Shown in pieces: positions 33,808 through 41,751 of a DNA stretch of 64,000 nt (position 1 is its first letter; each line of letters starts with the position of its first letter). The stretch spans positions 1-64,000 of the forward strand of contig NZ_JAKEIP010000001.1 of NCBI RefSeq assembly GCF_021474425.1, in the 5' to 3' direction. Source of the DNA: Streptomyces muensis. Its GTDB lineage: Bacteria > Actinomycetota > Actinomycetes > Streptomycetales > Streptomycetaceae. Made by a program: the position numbers and the translations under genes. A model generated the notes under the pieces. It did not search any database and was not told the DNA's origin. It saw only the letters and a program-made list of their open reading frames with translations.

Positions 33808-34583
33808 AACCGCAGGACCAGCTGGACGACGGCCACGGTGCCGACCACCACGATGAACGTGCGCAGAACGGCGGGACGCAGCCGGCGGCCTACGGTGGCT
33901 CCGAGATGGCCGCCGGCTGCGGACCCGACGGCGAGGAGGGCCACGGCCGTCCAGTCGAAGTCCGCGACGACGAGGAAGAACAGCGCGGCGACGGAGTTGA
34001 CCACGGCGACGAGCACGTTCTTGACGGCGGTGAGGCGTTGCAGGTCGTCGTCGAGGAGCATGCCCATCAGGGCGACGTAGATGATGCCCTGGGCGGCGGA
34101 GAAGTAGCCGCCGTAGACGCTGGCCAGGGTCAGTCCGAGGAGCAGCAGCGGGCCGCCGTCGGGGCGCGCGGCGCGTTCCTTGCGTGCCCGGCGCGCGTGC
34201 AGTCTCCTGCCGATCAGCGGCTGGAGGGCGACCAGCACGAGGGCGAGCCCCACCAGGACCGGCACGATCCGTTCGAACGCCGAGGCGGGCAGGGCGAGCA
34301 GCAGCGTGGCCCCGGTGAGCCCGCCGAGCAGGGCGCCGGCGCTCCACTGCAGGATGCGGCGGCGCTGGCCGCGCAGTTCGGCGCGGTATCCGACGGCTCC
34401 GCTGATCGACCCCGGGATCAGTCCGAGCGCGTTGGAGACCGTCGCGGTGACCGGCGGCAGGCCCGTGGCGAGCAGGATCGGAAACGAGATCAGCGTCCCC
34501 GACCCGACGGCGGCGTTGACGGCTCCGGCGGCCGTGCCCGCGCCGAGGATCGCGAGCAGCTCACCGATGTGTGCGGCGTTCAT
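33804..34583 (-). CDS. TauE/SafE family sulfite/anion exporter
   Basis: A 259-residue membrane protein with the repeated TauE/SafE topology. The N-terminal repeat reads GAVNAAVGSGTLISFPILL and the second half includes GGYFSAAQGIIYVALMG. These transporters export sulfite, organosulfonates or related anions. The 3' end overlaps the VanZ-like gene by the palindrome CTAG (33804-33807), which supplies both stop codons. Confidence 0.9.
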   Translation of the reverse strand: MNAAHIGELLAILGAGTAAGAVNAAVGSGTLISFPILLATGLPPVTATVSNALGLIPGSISGAVGYRAELRGQRRRILQWSAGALLGGLTGATLLLALPASAFERIVPVLVGLALVLVALQPLIGRRLHARRARKERAARPDGGPLLLLGLTLASVYGGYFSAAQGIIYVALMGMLLDDDLQRLTAVKNVLVAVVNSVAALFFLVVADFDWTAVALLAVGSAAGGHLGATVGRRLRPAVLRTFIVVVGTVAVVQLVLRF

Positions 34584-34698
34584 GGTGAGCAGCCTAGGAA
34601 CGCGACGGTTCGGCGGCGGACGAAGGTTCCTCGCCGGCTTCTGCCGACTTCCGCGGCCTCCACCCACCCTGCGCCGACTACTGGTCCGTACCAAGGTA

Positions 34699-34727
34699 TT
34701 GACGACCTCTTATCTCACTCCTTAAAT
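34699..34727 (+). promoter_or_regulatory. Candidate promoter of the GH16 gene
   Basis: TTGACG (34699-34704), 17-bp spacer, TTAAAT (34722-34727), 75 bp before the GH16 start in an unusually A/T-rich patch. Just upstream lies GGTCCGTACC, a short near-palindrome. Confidence 0.5.
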
Positions 34728-34802
34728 CAAGTGGCGACACCTTCACCCCCCACCTCGGTCGGCGCACCCCGCCCCGCGGGTCGCCGTACGGAAGGGAGCA
34801 CG

Positions 34803-35675
34803 ATGGCCTCCCCACGCCTGCTCCGCACGTGTCTGCTCACCGCACTGTCCGCCGCCTTGGTCGCGTCCGCCGCGGTCGTGCCTGCGCGGGCCGGGCAACC
34901 GGACGTCGCGGCCGCGGCGGTGACGTTCTCCGACAGCTTCGACGGGCCCGCAGGAGCCGCGGTCGACTCCTCGAAGTGGCAGATCGAGACCGGCGACAAC
35001 GTCAACAACCACGAGCGGCAGTACTACACCTCCGGCAACAAGAACGCCGCCCTGGACGGCCAGGGCCATCTCGTGATCACGGCCCGGCGCGAGAACCCCG
35101 CCAACTACCAGTGCTGGTACGGCACTTGCCAGTACACCTCGGCCCGGCTGAACACCGCCGGGAAGTTCACCGCGCAGTACGGGCACGTCGAGGCCCGGCT
35201 GAAGGTGCCGCGGGGGCAGGGCATGTGGCCCGCGTTCTGGATGCTGGGCACGCCCGTCAACTGGCCGGACTCAGGTGAGATCGACGTCATGGAGAACGTC
35301 GGCTTCGAGCCGTCGACCGTGCACGGCACGATCCACGGTCCCGGCTACTCCGGCTCGGGCGGCATCGGCGCCGCCTACTCCCTGCCGGGCGGGCAGGCCT
35401 TCGCCGACGCCTTCCACACCTTCGCCGTCGACTGGGCGCCCGACTCCATCACCTGGTCCGTGGACGGCAACGTCTACCAGCGCCGCACACCCGCCGACCT
35501 GGGCGGCAGGCAATGGGTCTTCAACAAGCCGTTCTTCCTGATCCTGAACCTGGCGGTCGGCGGCTACTGGCCCGGCGATCCCGACGGCTCCACGGTCTTT
35601 CCGCAGCCACTGGTGGTGGACCACGTCTCGGTGACCACCGGCGCCGGCGCAACGGCACCGCGGACGGTCGGATGA
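34803..35675 (+). CDS. Secreted glycoside hydrolase family 16 (beta-glucanase-like), probably C-terminally truncated
   Basis: A 290-residue protein with a Sec signal peptide (1-30, ending VPARA) and a GH16 catalytic domain (about 42-278). The catalytic motif is GEIDVMENVG: E159 nucleophile, D161, E164 acid/base. It probably hydrolyses beta-1,3(-1,4)-glucans outside the cell. After the domain the chain reaches a linker-like GAGATAPRTVG and stops. The stop codon TGA is the first three bases of the 20-bp motif copy C, so a carbohydrate-binding module may have been lost. Confidence 0.9.
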   Translation: MASPRLLRTCLLTALSAALVASAAVVPARAGQPDVAAAAVTFSDSFDGPAGAAVDSSKWQIETGDNVNNHERQYYTSGNKNAALDGQGHLVITARRENPANYQCWYGTCQYTSARLNTAGKFTAQYGHVEARLKVPRGQGMWPAFWMLGTPVNWPDSGEIDVMENVGFEPSTVHGTIHGPGYSGSGGIGAAYSLPGGQAFADAFHTFAVDWAPDSITWSVDGNVYQRRTPADLGGRQWVFNKPFFLILNLAVGGYWPGDPDGSTVFPQPLVVDHVSVTTGAGATAPRTVG

Positions 35676-35692
35676 TCCGCCGGGCAGGCCCT
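35673..35692 (+). repeat. 20-bp IS-end-like motif, copy C
   Basis: TGATCCGCCGGGCAGGCCCT differs at one position from copies A and B and is followed by AG, completing CTAG (35691-35694). It provides the GH16 stop codon at one end and, through CTAG, the stop codon of the convergent small gene at the other. Confidence 0.75.
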
Positions 35693-35927
35693 AGTGGTGG
35701 TGCCAGGTGAACTTGTCCCCGCCGACCCAGCGGACCACCTCCGGGTCGTCCAGGTCATGGACCGTGATGCCGAAGGCGGCGGCATACTCCAGGACGTCGG
35801 TGATGGTCCTCGCCTGACCGACGACCATGCCGTCGATCTCCATGATGCGGAACGGGGGTGTACCCGGCTGAACCCCGAGCACCATGATCCGCGGGTGTGA
35901 CATGTGCGGGCTCGCGCTTTCGGTCAT
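35691..35927 (-). CDS. Small protein of unknown function
   Basis: 78 residues (or 70 from ATG 35903; neither start has a clear ribosome site). The sequence is ordered and protein-like: RIMVLGVQPGTPPFRIMEIDGMVVG, then TITDVLEYAAAFGITVHDLDDPEVVRWVGGDKF. I recognise no named domain. It ends TWHHH with a TAG stop taken from the CTAG bordering repeat copy C, so its native C-terminus may have been altered. Confidence 0.6.
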   Translation of the reverse strand: MTESASPHMSHPRIMVLGVQPGTPPFRIMEIDGMVVGQARTITDVLEYAAAFGITVHDLDDPEVVRWVGGDKFTWHHH

Positions 35928-36043
35928 GAATAGAGCGTAGAGCGCTACCCGCGTCGACGGTTCCTTCAGCCGTCAACGGTTCCTCCGGACGTCCGGGGGT
36001 GCGGCCCCGGGCGGCCTGGGGAACTCTGGAGGGGGAGGTGGCG

Positions 36044-37090
36044 ATGGACCCCGTCGAGGCCCTGGAGCGGATCGCCTTCCTGCTGGAGCGGGCCCTGGCG
36101 CCGACCTACCGCGTCCGTGCGTTCCGGACGGCCGCCCGGGTGCTCGCCGCGCTCCCCGAGGGCGAGGTGCGCGAGCGGGCGGAGGCCGGGTCGCTGGAGT
36201 CGCTCAAGGGCGTTGGCCCGAAGACGGCCCAGGTGGTCCGCGAGGCCCTGGCCGGTGGGACGCCGGGGTATCTGGAGAAGCTGGAGGGCGAGGCCGAGGA
36301 GTCCTCCGGGACCGCCGCCCGGGCGGGCGGGCGGCTGCGGGCGCTGCTGCGCGGGGACTGCCATCTGCACTCCGACTGGTCCGACGGCGGCAGCCCGATC
36401 GAGGAGATGGGCCGGACAGCGGCGGAGCTCGGCCATGAGTGGGCGGCGCTCACCGACCACTCGCCGCGGCTGACCGTGGCCCGCGGCCTGTCGCCCGAGC
36501 GGCTGCTGCGGCAGCTGGACGTGGTGGCGGCGCTGAACGAGACGTGGGCGCCGTTCCGGCTGCTCACCGGTATCGAGTGCGACATCCTGGAGGACGGCTC
36601 GCTGGACCAGGAGCCCGAGCTGCTGGACCGGCTGGACGTCGTGGTGGTGTCCGTGCACTCCAAGCTGCGGATGGACGCCCGCTCGATGACCCGGCGGATG
36701 GTGAAGGCCGTACGCGATCCGCACGCCGACGTGCTCGGACACTGCACGGGCAGGCTGGTGGCCGGGCGGGGGCGGCCGGAGTCGGAGTTCGACGCGGACG
36801 AGGTGTTCACCGCGTGCGCCGAGTCGGGCACGGCGGTGGAGATCAACAGCCGTCCCGAACGGCTGGACCCGCCGCGCCGGCTGCTGCGCCGGGCCGTCGA
36901 CGCGGGCGTGCTGTTCTCCATCGACACCGACGCCCACGCGCCCGGACAGCTGGACTGGCAGATCCTCGGCTGCGCCCGCGCGGAGGAGTGCGAGGTGCCC
37001 GCCGAGCGCGTGGTGACCACCTGGAGCCTGGAGGAACTGCTGGCCTGGACCCGCGAGGGCCGGACACCCGCCCGAGTGGCGGGCCTGTGA
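36044..37090 (+). CDS. PHP-domain phosphoesterase with helix-hairpin-helix N-terminus
   Basis: A 348-residue protein. The N-terminal part (about 1-90) is DNA polymerase beta/X-like, with a helix-hairpin-helix (SLKGVGPKTAQVV). From about 100 a PHP domain follows: DCHLHSDWSDGG, LTDHSP, VVVVSVHSKL, DVLGHCTGR and FSIDTDAHAPGQ hold metal ligands. It lacks a polymerase palm, so this resembles the PHP half of PolX used alone, perhaps in DNA end repair. GGGGAGG precedes the ATG. Probably co-transcribed with the HAD gene. Confidence 0.9.
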   Translation: MDPVEALERIAFLLERALAPTYRVRAFRTAARVLAALPEGEVRERAEAGSLESLKGVGPKTAQVVREALAGGTPGYLEKLEGEAEESSGTAARAGGRLRALLRGDCHLHSDWSDGGSPIEEMGRTAAELGHEWAALTDHSPRLTVARGLSPERLLRQLDVVAALNETWAPFRLLTGIECDILEDGSLDQEPELLDRLDVVVVSVHSKLRMDARSMTRRMVKAVRDPHADVLGHCTGRLVAGRGRPESEFDADEVFTACAESGTAVEINSRPERLDPPRRLLRRAVDAGVLFSIDTDAHAPGQLDWQILGCARAEECEVPAERVVTTWSLEELLAWTREGRTPARVAGL

Positions 37091-37141
37091 CGTGGTACTC
37101 GTCCGGCGACAGGAACGGTTCGCGCCAGGAAGGGGCAGTCC

Positions 37142-37837
37142 ATGGAACGGGCGGCGGTGTTCGACGTCGACGGAACCCTCGTCGACACCAATCACCTCCA
37201 TGTGACGACCTGGTGGGAGGCCTTCCGCCAGGCCGGGCACCGGGTGCCCATGCACGCCGTCCACCGGGCCGTCGGACTCGGCTCGACCGATCTGATCGCC
37301 CACCTCCTCGGCGAGGACCGGGACAAGGACCGGGACGCCGAGCTGAGCGCCGCGCACAAGGCGCTGTACGGCCAGTACTTCGACCGGCTGCCCCCGCTGC
37401 GGGACGCGGACCGGCTGCTGCGGCGGCTCGCGCGCGAGGGCTGGCGCGTCGTCCTCGCGACATCGGCCGGCGGCGCGGAGCTGTCCGCGCTGCGCCGGGC
37501 GATCTCCGCCGACGACGCGATCGACGCCACCGCGAGCGCCGACGACGTCGAGGAGGGCAAGCCCGCACCGGAGCCCGTCGAGCACGCCCTGGAACTGGCC
37601 GGGGTGCCCGCCGGGCGCGCGGTCTTCGTCGGCGACACCGTGTGGGACATGCGGGCCGGCACCCGGGCCGGGGTGCGCTGTGTGGGCGTCCTGTGCGGCG
37701 GCATCCCCCGCGCCGACCTGCTCGACGCGGGCGCGCAGGCGGTCTACGACGACCCGGCCCATCTGCTGGCGACGCTCGCGGACAGCCCCTTGGCCGACGT
37801 GCCGGGCGGCCCGGACACGCCCACGCCCACCGGATGA
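37142..37837 (+). CDS. HAD-superfamily hydrolase
   Basis: A 231-residue phosphatase-like HAD protein. Motif I FDVDGTLVDTN, motif II VVLATSAGG, motif III EEGKPAPEP and motif IV VFVGDTVWDMRAG are all intact, with a helical cap between I and II. Phosphoglycolate-phosphatase-like; substrate unknown. It starts 51 bp after the PHP gene and overlaps the FUSC gene by 4 bp (ATGA). Confidence 0.9.
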   Translation: MERAAVFDVDGTLVDTNHLHVTTWWEAFRQAGHRVPMHAVHRAVGLGSTDLIAHLLGEDRDKDRDAELSAAHKALYGQYFDRLPPLRDADRLLRRLAREGWRVVLATSAGGAELSALRRAISADDAIDATASADDVEEGKPAPEPVEHALELAGVPAGRAVFVGDTVWDMRAGTRAGVRCVGVLCGGIPRADLLDAGAQAVYDDPAHLLATLADSPLADVPGGPDTPTPTG

Positions 37838-39075
37838 CGCGTGCGACGAAGGCGGTGCGTCGGCCTGCGCGCCGGGTCACCAGGGCGACGGAGTCGATGC
37901 GACGGCAGGCGCACGGGAGTGCCCATGTGATCAACGCGCTACGGCGGGAGGGGCACTCCGTCGGCAGTGCCGCCCGGGCCGCCTGGGCCGGGCCCGGCCG
38001 GGAGCGTGACCTGGTCGTGCAGTCGCTCAAGGCGGCGGCCGCGGCGCTGCTGGCCTGGCTGGTGGGGAGTGTGTGGCTCGGCGATCCGATGGCCCTGATG
38101 GCGTCCTGGGTCGCGCTGATCCTGGTGCAGGCCACCGTGTACAGCTCACTGCTCCAGGCGGCGCAGCAGTTCACGGCGATCTGCGCCGGGACCGTGCTCG
38201 CGTCGGCCGCGCTGGCGCTCACCGGCAGCACTCTGGGCGCGCTGGCCGTGTCGATCCCCCTGCTGATGCTGCTGGCCAACTGGTCGCGCTTCGGTGACCA
38301 GGGTGTCTTCGGCGCGACGACCGCGCTGTTCACCCTGGCCACGGGCGCGGCCGGGGCGTCGGCCGTCGGGCACCGGGTGGGGCAGGCGGCTCTCGGCGCC
38401 GTGATCGGGGTCGCCGTCAACGCGCTCGTGCTGCCGCCGATCCATCTGCGGGACGTACGGGAGAACCTCGCGGCGCTGGCCCGGGAGGCCGGGGACCTCC
38501 TGCACAGCGTGGCCGCGGATCTGCGGGAGACCGAGTGGAACGCGCAGAGCGCGGCCGGCTGGTCGAGTGCCTCGGCGCGACTGGAGCGCCGTCTGGAGAC
38601 GCTGCGCTCGGCGCGGGGCTGGAGCCGGGAGAGCCTGCGGCTGACGGCTGGACCGCTGCGGGTGCGGCGCCGGCCTCCTCCGGCGCCGCCGGAGGAGGAG
38701 GACGAACGCTGGAGCCGCGTCACCGGGCACATCAGGGCGCTGACCCGGACCCTTGCCGTCGCGGCCGACGATGGGCGCACGCCGCTTCCGCCCGACGGGC
38801 CCGCGCTGCACGCGTACGCCGGGCTGCTGGATCTGATCGGCGACGCGTGCCACGTGGAGGGCAGTCGTCTGCTGGGGACCGACGCGGACGAGACGGTCGA
38901 CGCGGATCCGGACGGCCGGGTCGAGGCGTCGATGCTGCGGCTGCGGAGCGAGCTCCAGGAGTGGCTGCGGGAGCACGCCGGGCAGGGTGCGGCTCGGGCG
39001 ACGGTGCTCGGGACGCTGCTGTTGCAGGCGGAGAACGTGTGGAGCGAGACCGTTTCGGCAGGTCAGCGGGGGTGA
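37834..39075 (+). CDS. FUSC-type aromatic-acid exporter-like membrane protein
   Basis: A 413-residue protein. A basic N-terminal region is followed by about six hydrophobic segments (60-210) of the FUSC/ArAE type and a long hydrophilic C-terminal half with coiled-coil character (LERRLETLRSARGWSRESLRL). Members form efflux systems for aromatic acids or fusaric acid. It overlaps the HAD gene by 4 bp. A second FUSC protein occurs at 50264-51514. Confidence 0.8.
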   Translation: MTRATKAVRRPARRVTRATESMRRQAHGSAHVINALRREGHSVGSAARAAWAGPGRERDLVVQSLKAAAAALLAWLVGSVWLGDPMALMASWVALILVQATVYSSLLQAAQQFTAICAGTVLASAALALTGSTLGALAVSIPLLMLLANWSRFGDQGVFGATTALFTLATGAAGASAVGHRVGQAALGAVIGVAVNALVLPPIHLRDVRENLAALAREAGDLLHSVAADLRETEWNAQSAAGWSSASARLERRLETLRSARGWSRESLRLTAGPLRVRRRPPPAPPEEEDERWSRVTGHIRALTRTLAVAADDGRTPLPPDGPALHAYAGLLDLIGDACHVEGSRLLGTDADETVDADPDGRVEASMLRLRSELQEWLREHAGQGAARATVLGTLLLQAENVWSETVSAGQRG

Positions 39076-39152
39076 CGCAGATCACCTTCCATCTTTCCCC
39101 GTGCTGGAACACCCAGGGGTGGTTGCCCGTTGAACAACTCGTGGGTGTGGAT

Positions 39153-39236
39153 GGGACAGTGTCCCCGGGCCTCACCTTTTGCCCACAGGGACGATCGTTC
39201 GGCTGAAGCCCTGTGGAGCCTTTCGCCGAGAGGCGA
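39153..39236 (+). ncRNA. Candidate structured RNA in a 290-bp intergenic region
   Basis: Between 39076 and 39330 there is no supported gene but dense dyads: GGGACA-G-TGTCCC (39153-39165), CCACAGGG (39183-39190) with CCCTGTGG (39209-39216) over an 18-nt loop, and TCGCC-GAGA-GGCGA (39223-39236), followed by a 10-bp terminator stem at 39263-39296. A short independent transcript or leader RNA is a reasonable hypothesis; I recognise no named RNA family. Confidence 0.35.
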
Positions 39237-39262
39237 CCGCCATCCGCACCCACACACAGACC

Positions 39263-39296
39263 GCCCCGACCGTGGTTCCCCCGTCCCGGTCGGGGC
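39263..39296 (+). terminator. Terminator hairpin
   Basis: Stem GCCCCGACCG (39263-39272) and CGGTCGGGGC (39287-39296), 14-nt loop, followed by pyrimidine-rich TTCCTTCT. It ends the structured region and insulates the following promoter. Confidence 0.65.
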
Positions 39297-39330
39297 TTCC
39301 TTCTGTCCGGGCGCACCCTGCCGGGTCGGC

Positions 39331-39361
39331 TTGACTTCGAGAGCACTCCAATTCGTAGCGT
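39331..39361 (+). promoter_or_regulatory. MerR-type promoter of the SDR gene
   Basis: TTGACT (39331-39336) is followed by a 19-bp spacer containing the dyad TTCGAG-AGCA-CTCCAA and then TAGCGT (39356-39361). A stretched spacer with a central dyad is the hallmark of promoters untwisted by MerR-family activators. The SDR start is 8 bp downstream, implying a leaderless or very short leader transcript. Confidence 0.6.
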
Positions 39362-39368
39362 TTCGGAC

Positions 39369-40331
39369 ATGAGCACTGCACAGCACAAGATCGGCTCGGG
39401 GTTCGGCGCCCACAGCACCGCCGACGACGTCCTGAACGGCATCGACCTCTCCGGCAAACTCGCGGTCGTCACCGGCGGCTACTCGGGGCTCGGCCTGGAG
39501 ACCACGCGTGCCCTCACCAGGGCGGGCGCCCGGGTCGTCGTACCGGCACGGCGGCCGGACACCGCACGGGACACCCTCAACGGCGTGGACGGTGTCGAGG
39601 TGGACGCCCTCGACCTCGGGGACCTGCAGAGCGTGCGCGCCTTCGCCGAGCGGTTCCTCGGCTCGGGGCGCACGATCGACATCGTGATCGACAACGCCGG
39701 GATCATGGCCTGCCCGGAGACCCGGGTCGGGCCCGGCTGGGAGGCCCAGTTCGCGACCAACCACCTCGGTCACTTCGCGCTGGTCAACCGGCTGTGGCCG
39801 GCGATCGAACCCGGCGGCGCCCGGGTGGTGTCCGTGTCCTCGCGCGGCCACCACTTCTCCGGCATCCGCTGGGACGACGTGCACTGGCGGCAGGGCTACG
39901 ACAAGTGGCAGGCCTACGGTCAGGCGAAGACCGCGAACATCCTGTTCGCCGTCCAGCTCGACCGGCTCGCGGCGGACCGTGGCGTCCGGGCCTTCGCACT
40001 GCATCCCGGTGGCATCCTCACCCCGCTCCAGCGGCATCTGCCGAAGGAGGAGATGGTGGCCCACGGCTGGATCGACGAGGCGGGCAACCCGATCCCGCAG
40101 GACGGCTTCAAGACACCCGAGCAGGGCGCCGCGACCCAGGTGTGGGCGGCGACCTCGCCCCAGCTGACCGGCATGGGCGGCGTCTATCTGGAGGACTGCG
40201 ACATCGCCGAGCCCGCCCCGGCCGACGGTGAGCGCGCCGGGGTGAAGGACTGGGCGGTCGACCCGGAGCAGGCGGCACGGCTGTGGGCGCTCTCGGCGGA
40301 GCTCACCGGGGTGGACGCGTTCGCCGCGTAG
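39369..40331 (+). CDS. Short-chain dehydrogenase/reductase
   Basis: A 320-residue SDR. The cofactor motif is TGGYSGLG (35-42), NNAG-equivalent IDNAGIMACP follows, and the catalytic serine, tyrosine and lysine lie in VSVSSRGHH and QAYGQAKTAN. It belongs to the longer retinol-dehydrogenase/oxidoreductase-like group. ATG 39369 has no clear ribosome site but lies 8 bp from a MerR-type promoter, consistent with leaderless translation. Confidence 0.9.
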   Translation: MSTAQHKIGSGFGAHSTADDVLNGIDLSGKLAVVTGGYSGLGLETTRALTRAGARVVVPARRPDTARDTLNGVDGVEVDALDLGDLQSVRAFAERFLGSGRTIDIVIDNAGIMACPETRVGPGWEAQFATNHLGHFALVNRLWPAIEPGGARVVSVSSRGHHFSGIRWDDVHWRQGYDKWQAYGQAKTANILFAVQLDRLAADRGVRAFALHPGGILTPLQRHLPKEEMVAHGWIDEAGNPIPQDGFKTPEQGAATQVWAATSPQLTGMGGVYLEDCDIAEPAPADGERAGVKDWAVDPEQAARLWALSAELTGVDAFAA

Positions 40332-40351
40332 TGCGGTCCCCCGGGGCGTGC

Positions 40352-40383
40352 GAGCGTCCCCGAAGCGGGGTACTCGGACGCTC
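40352..40383 (+). terminator. Hairpin between SDR and epimerase genes
   Basis: GAGCGTCC (40352-40359) and GGACGCTC (40376-40383) form an 8-bp stem around an internal CCGAAGCGG loop. It starts 21 bp after the SDR stop codon and could terminate or attenuate transcription. Confidence 0.5.
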
Positions 40384-40412
40384 CCGTCCCCACTCTTCGT
40401 AAGGAGCCGCAG

Positions 40413-41441
40413 GTGAGCAGGGAAGCGGGCCGCAGGATCGTGGTCACCGGTGCCACGGGCAATGTCGGTACGAGTGTGGTGCGGCTGCTCTCGGAGGATC
40501 CGGAGGTCGGCTCCGTGCTGGGGCTGGCCCGCCGGATCCCCGACTGGTCGCCGCCGAAGACGGACTGGACGGCGGTCGACCTGGGCTCCGAGCAGGCCGA
40601 CCTGGCGGGCGTCTTCGAGGGCGCCGACGCCGTCGTCCATCTGGCCTGGGCGTTCCAGCCGACGCACGATCCCGCGCGGACCTGGCGGACCAACGTGCTG
40701 GGCGGCATCCGGGTCTTCGAGGCGGTGGCCGCGGCCAAGGTCCCGACGCTGGTGCACGCGTCGTCGGTCGGCGCGTACTCGCCGGGGCCGAAGGACCACG
40801 CCGTGGACGAGTCCTGGCCGACTCATGGCTGGCCCGATGCCGCGTACTGCCGGGAGAAGGCCTATCTGGAGCGCACGCTGGACACCTTCGACCGTGCCCA
40901 TCCCCGGGTGCGGGTGGTGCGGATGCGGCCGGCGTTCCTGTTCAAGCGGGAGTCGGCGAGCGAGCAGCGCCGGATCTTCGGCGGCCGGTTCCTGCCGGGC
41001 CCGCTGGCCCGGCCCGAGCTGCTGCCGGTCCTGCCCGACATCCCGGGGCTGCGGGTGCAGGCCCTGCACACGGACGACGCGGCGAAGGCGTATCAGCTCG
41101 CCCTGAAGTCCGCTGTCCGGGGCGCGTTCAACCTGGCGGCCGAGCCTCCGGTCGACGCGGGGCTGCTGGGCGAGATGCTCGGCGCCCGCCCGGTCCGGCT
41201 CCCCCGGCCGGCGGCCCGCTCGGCCATCGCCGCCGCGTGGGGGCTGCACCTGCTGCCGGCCTCCCCGCACCTCTTCGACGCGGTGCTGCGGCTGCCGCTG
41301 ATGGACTGCACCAGGGCCCGTACGGAGCTGGGCTGGGAGCCTGAGCGTACGGCGACCGAGGTGCTGGAGGAGTTCCTTCAGGGCCTCCAGCGCGGTGAGG
41401 GCGCGCCGACGGAGCCGATGCGGGGCCGCAAGGTCGGCTGA
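40413..41441 (+). CDS. NAD-dependent epimerase/dehydratase family protein
   Basis: A 342-residue extended SDR. It opens with VVTGATGNVGTSVV (NAD-binding TGxxGxxG), has HASSVGAY and the catalytic Y-x3-K in AYCREKAYLE, and a substrate domain in the last 120 residues. Typical of nucleotide-sugar or related epimerase-like proteins of unknown substrate. GTG 40413 has AAGGAG 6 nt upstream. Confidence 0.85.
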   Translation: MSREAGRRIVVTGATGNVGTSVVRLLSEDPEVGSVLGLARRIPDWSPPKTDWTAVDLGSEQADLAGVFEGADAVVHLAWAFQPTHDPARTWRTNVLGGIRVFEAVAAAKVPTLVHASSVGAYSPGPKDHAVDESWPTHGWPDAAYCREKAYLERTLDTFDRAHPRVRVVRMRPAFLFKRESASEQRRIFGGRFLPGPLARPELLPVLPDIPGLRVQALHTDDAAKAYQLALKSAVRGAFNLAAEPPVDAGLLGEMLGARPVRLPRPAARSAIAAAWGLHLLPASPHLFDAVLRLPLMDCTRARTELGWEPERTATEVLEEFLQGLQRGEGAPTEPMRGRKVG

Positions 41442-41444
41442 CCC

Positions 41445-41684
41445 TCAGCCGGGCGGTTCCTCGGGTGCCGGATGTTCCGGATGGACCGCGCCCGTCTGAG
41501 ACGCACCCTGTCGACCCGTTCCCGCCTCGTCGGTGTCGGGGACGTCGTCGCCCTCGCCGGTGTCGTCGGCGGGCTCGACCGGCACCTCCCAGGGGTCCTC
41601 CTCCTCGCCGGCCTGCTGGTCCGGCAGATCCCGCGGAACCGGCCCGCCGTTGTCTTCCGGCGCCTCACGACGGTCGTCGGCCAT
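41445..41684 (-). CDS. Small acidic, probably disordered protein
   Basis: A 79-residue protein, very rich in Asp, Glu, Pro and Gly (EEEDPWEVPVEPADDTGEGDD) with no hydrophobic core. AGGAGG 6 nt before ATG 41684 supports translation. No domain is recognised; small acidic tails like this are common in streptomycetes. It is convergent with the epimerase, 3 bp away. Confidence 0.6.
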   Translation of the reverse strand: MADDRREAPEDNGGPVPRDLPDQQAGEEEDPWEVPVEPADDTGEGDDVPDTDEAGTGRQGASQTGAVHPEHPAPEEPPG

Positions 41685-41751
41685 GGTGCACCTCCTGCGC
41701 GTCGTCCAAGGTCGGAGCACCGCGAGTACCGCTCCCGCGACCGGCGAAACC

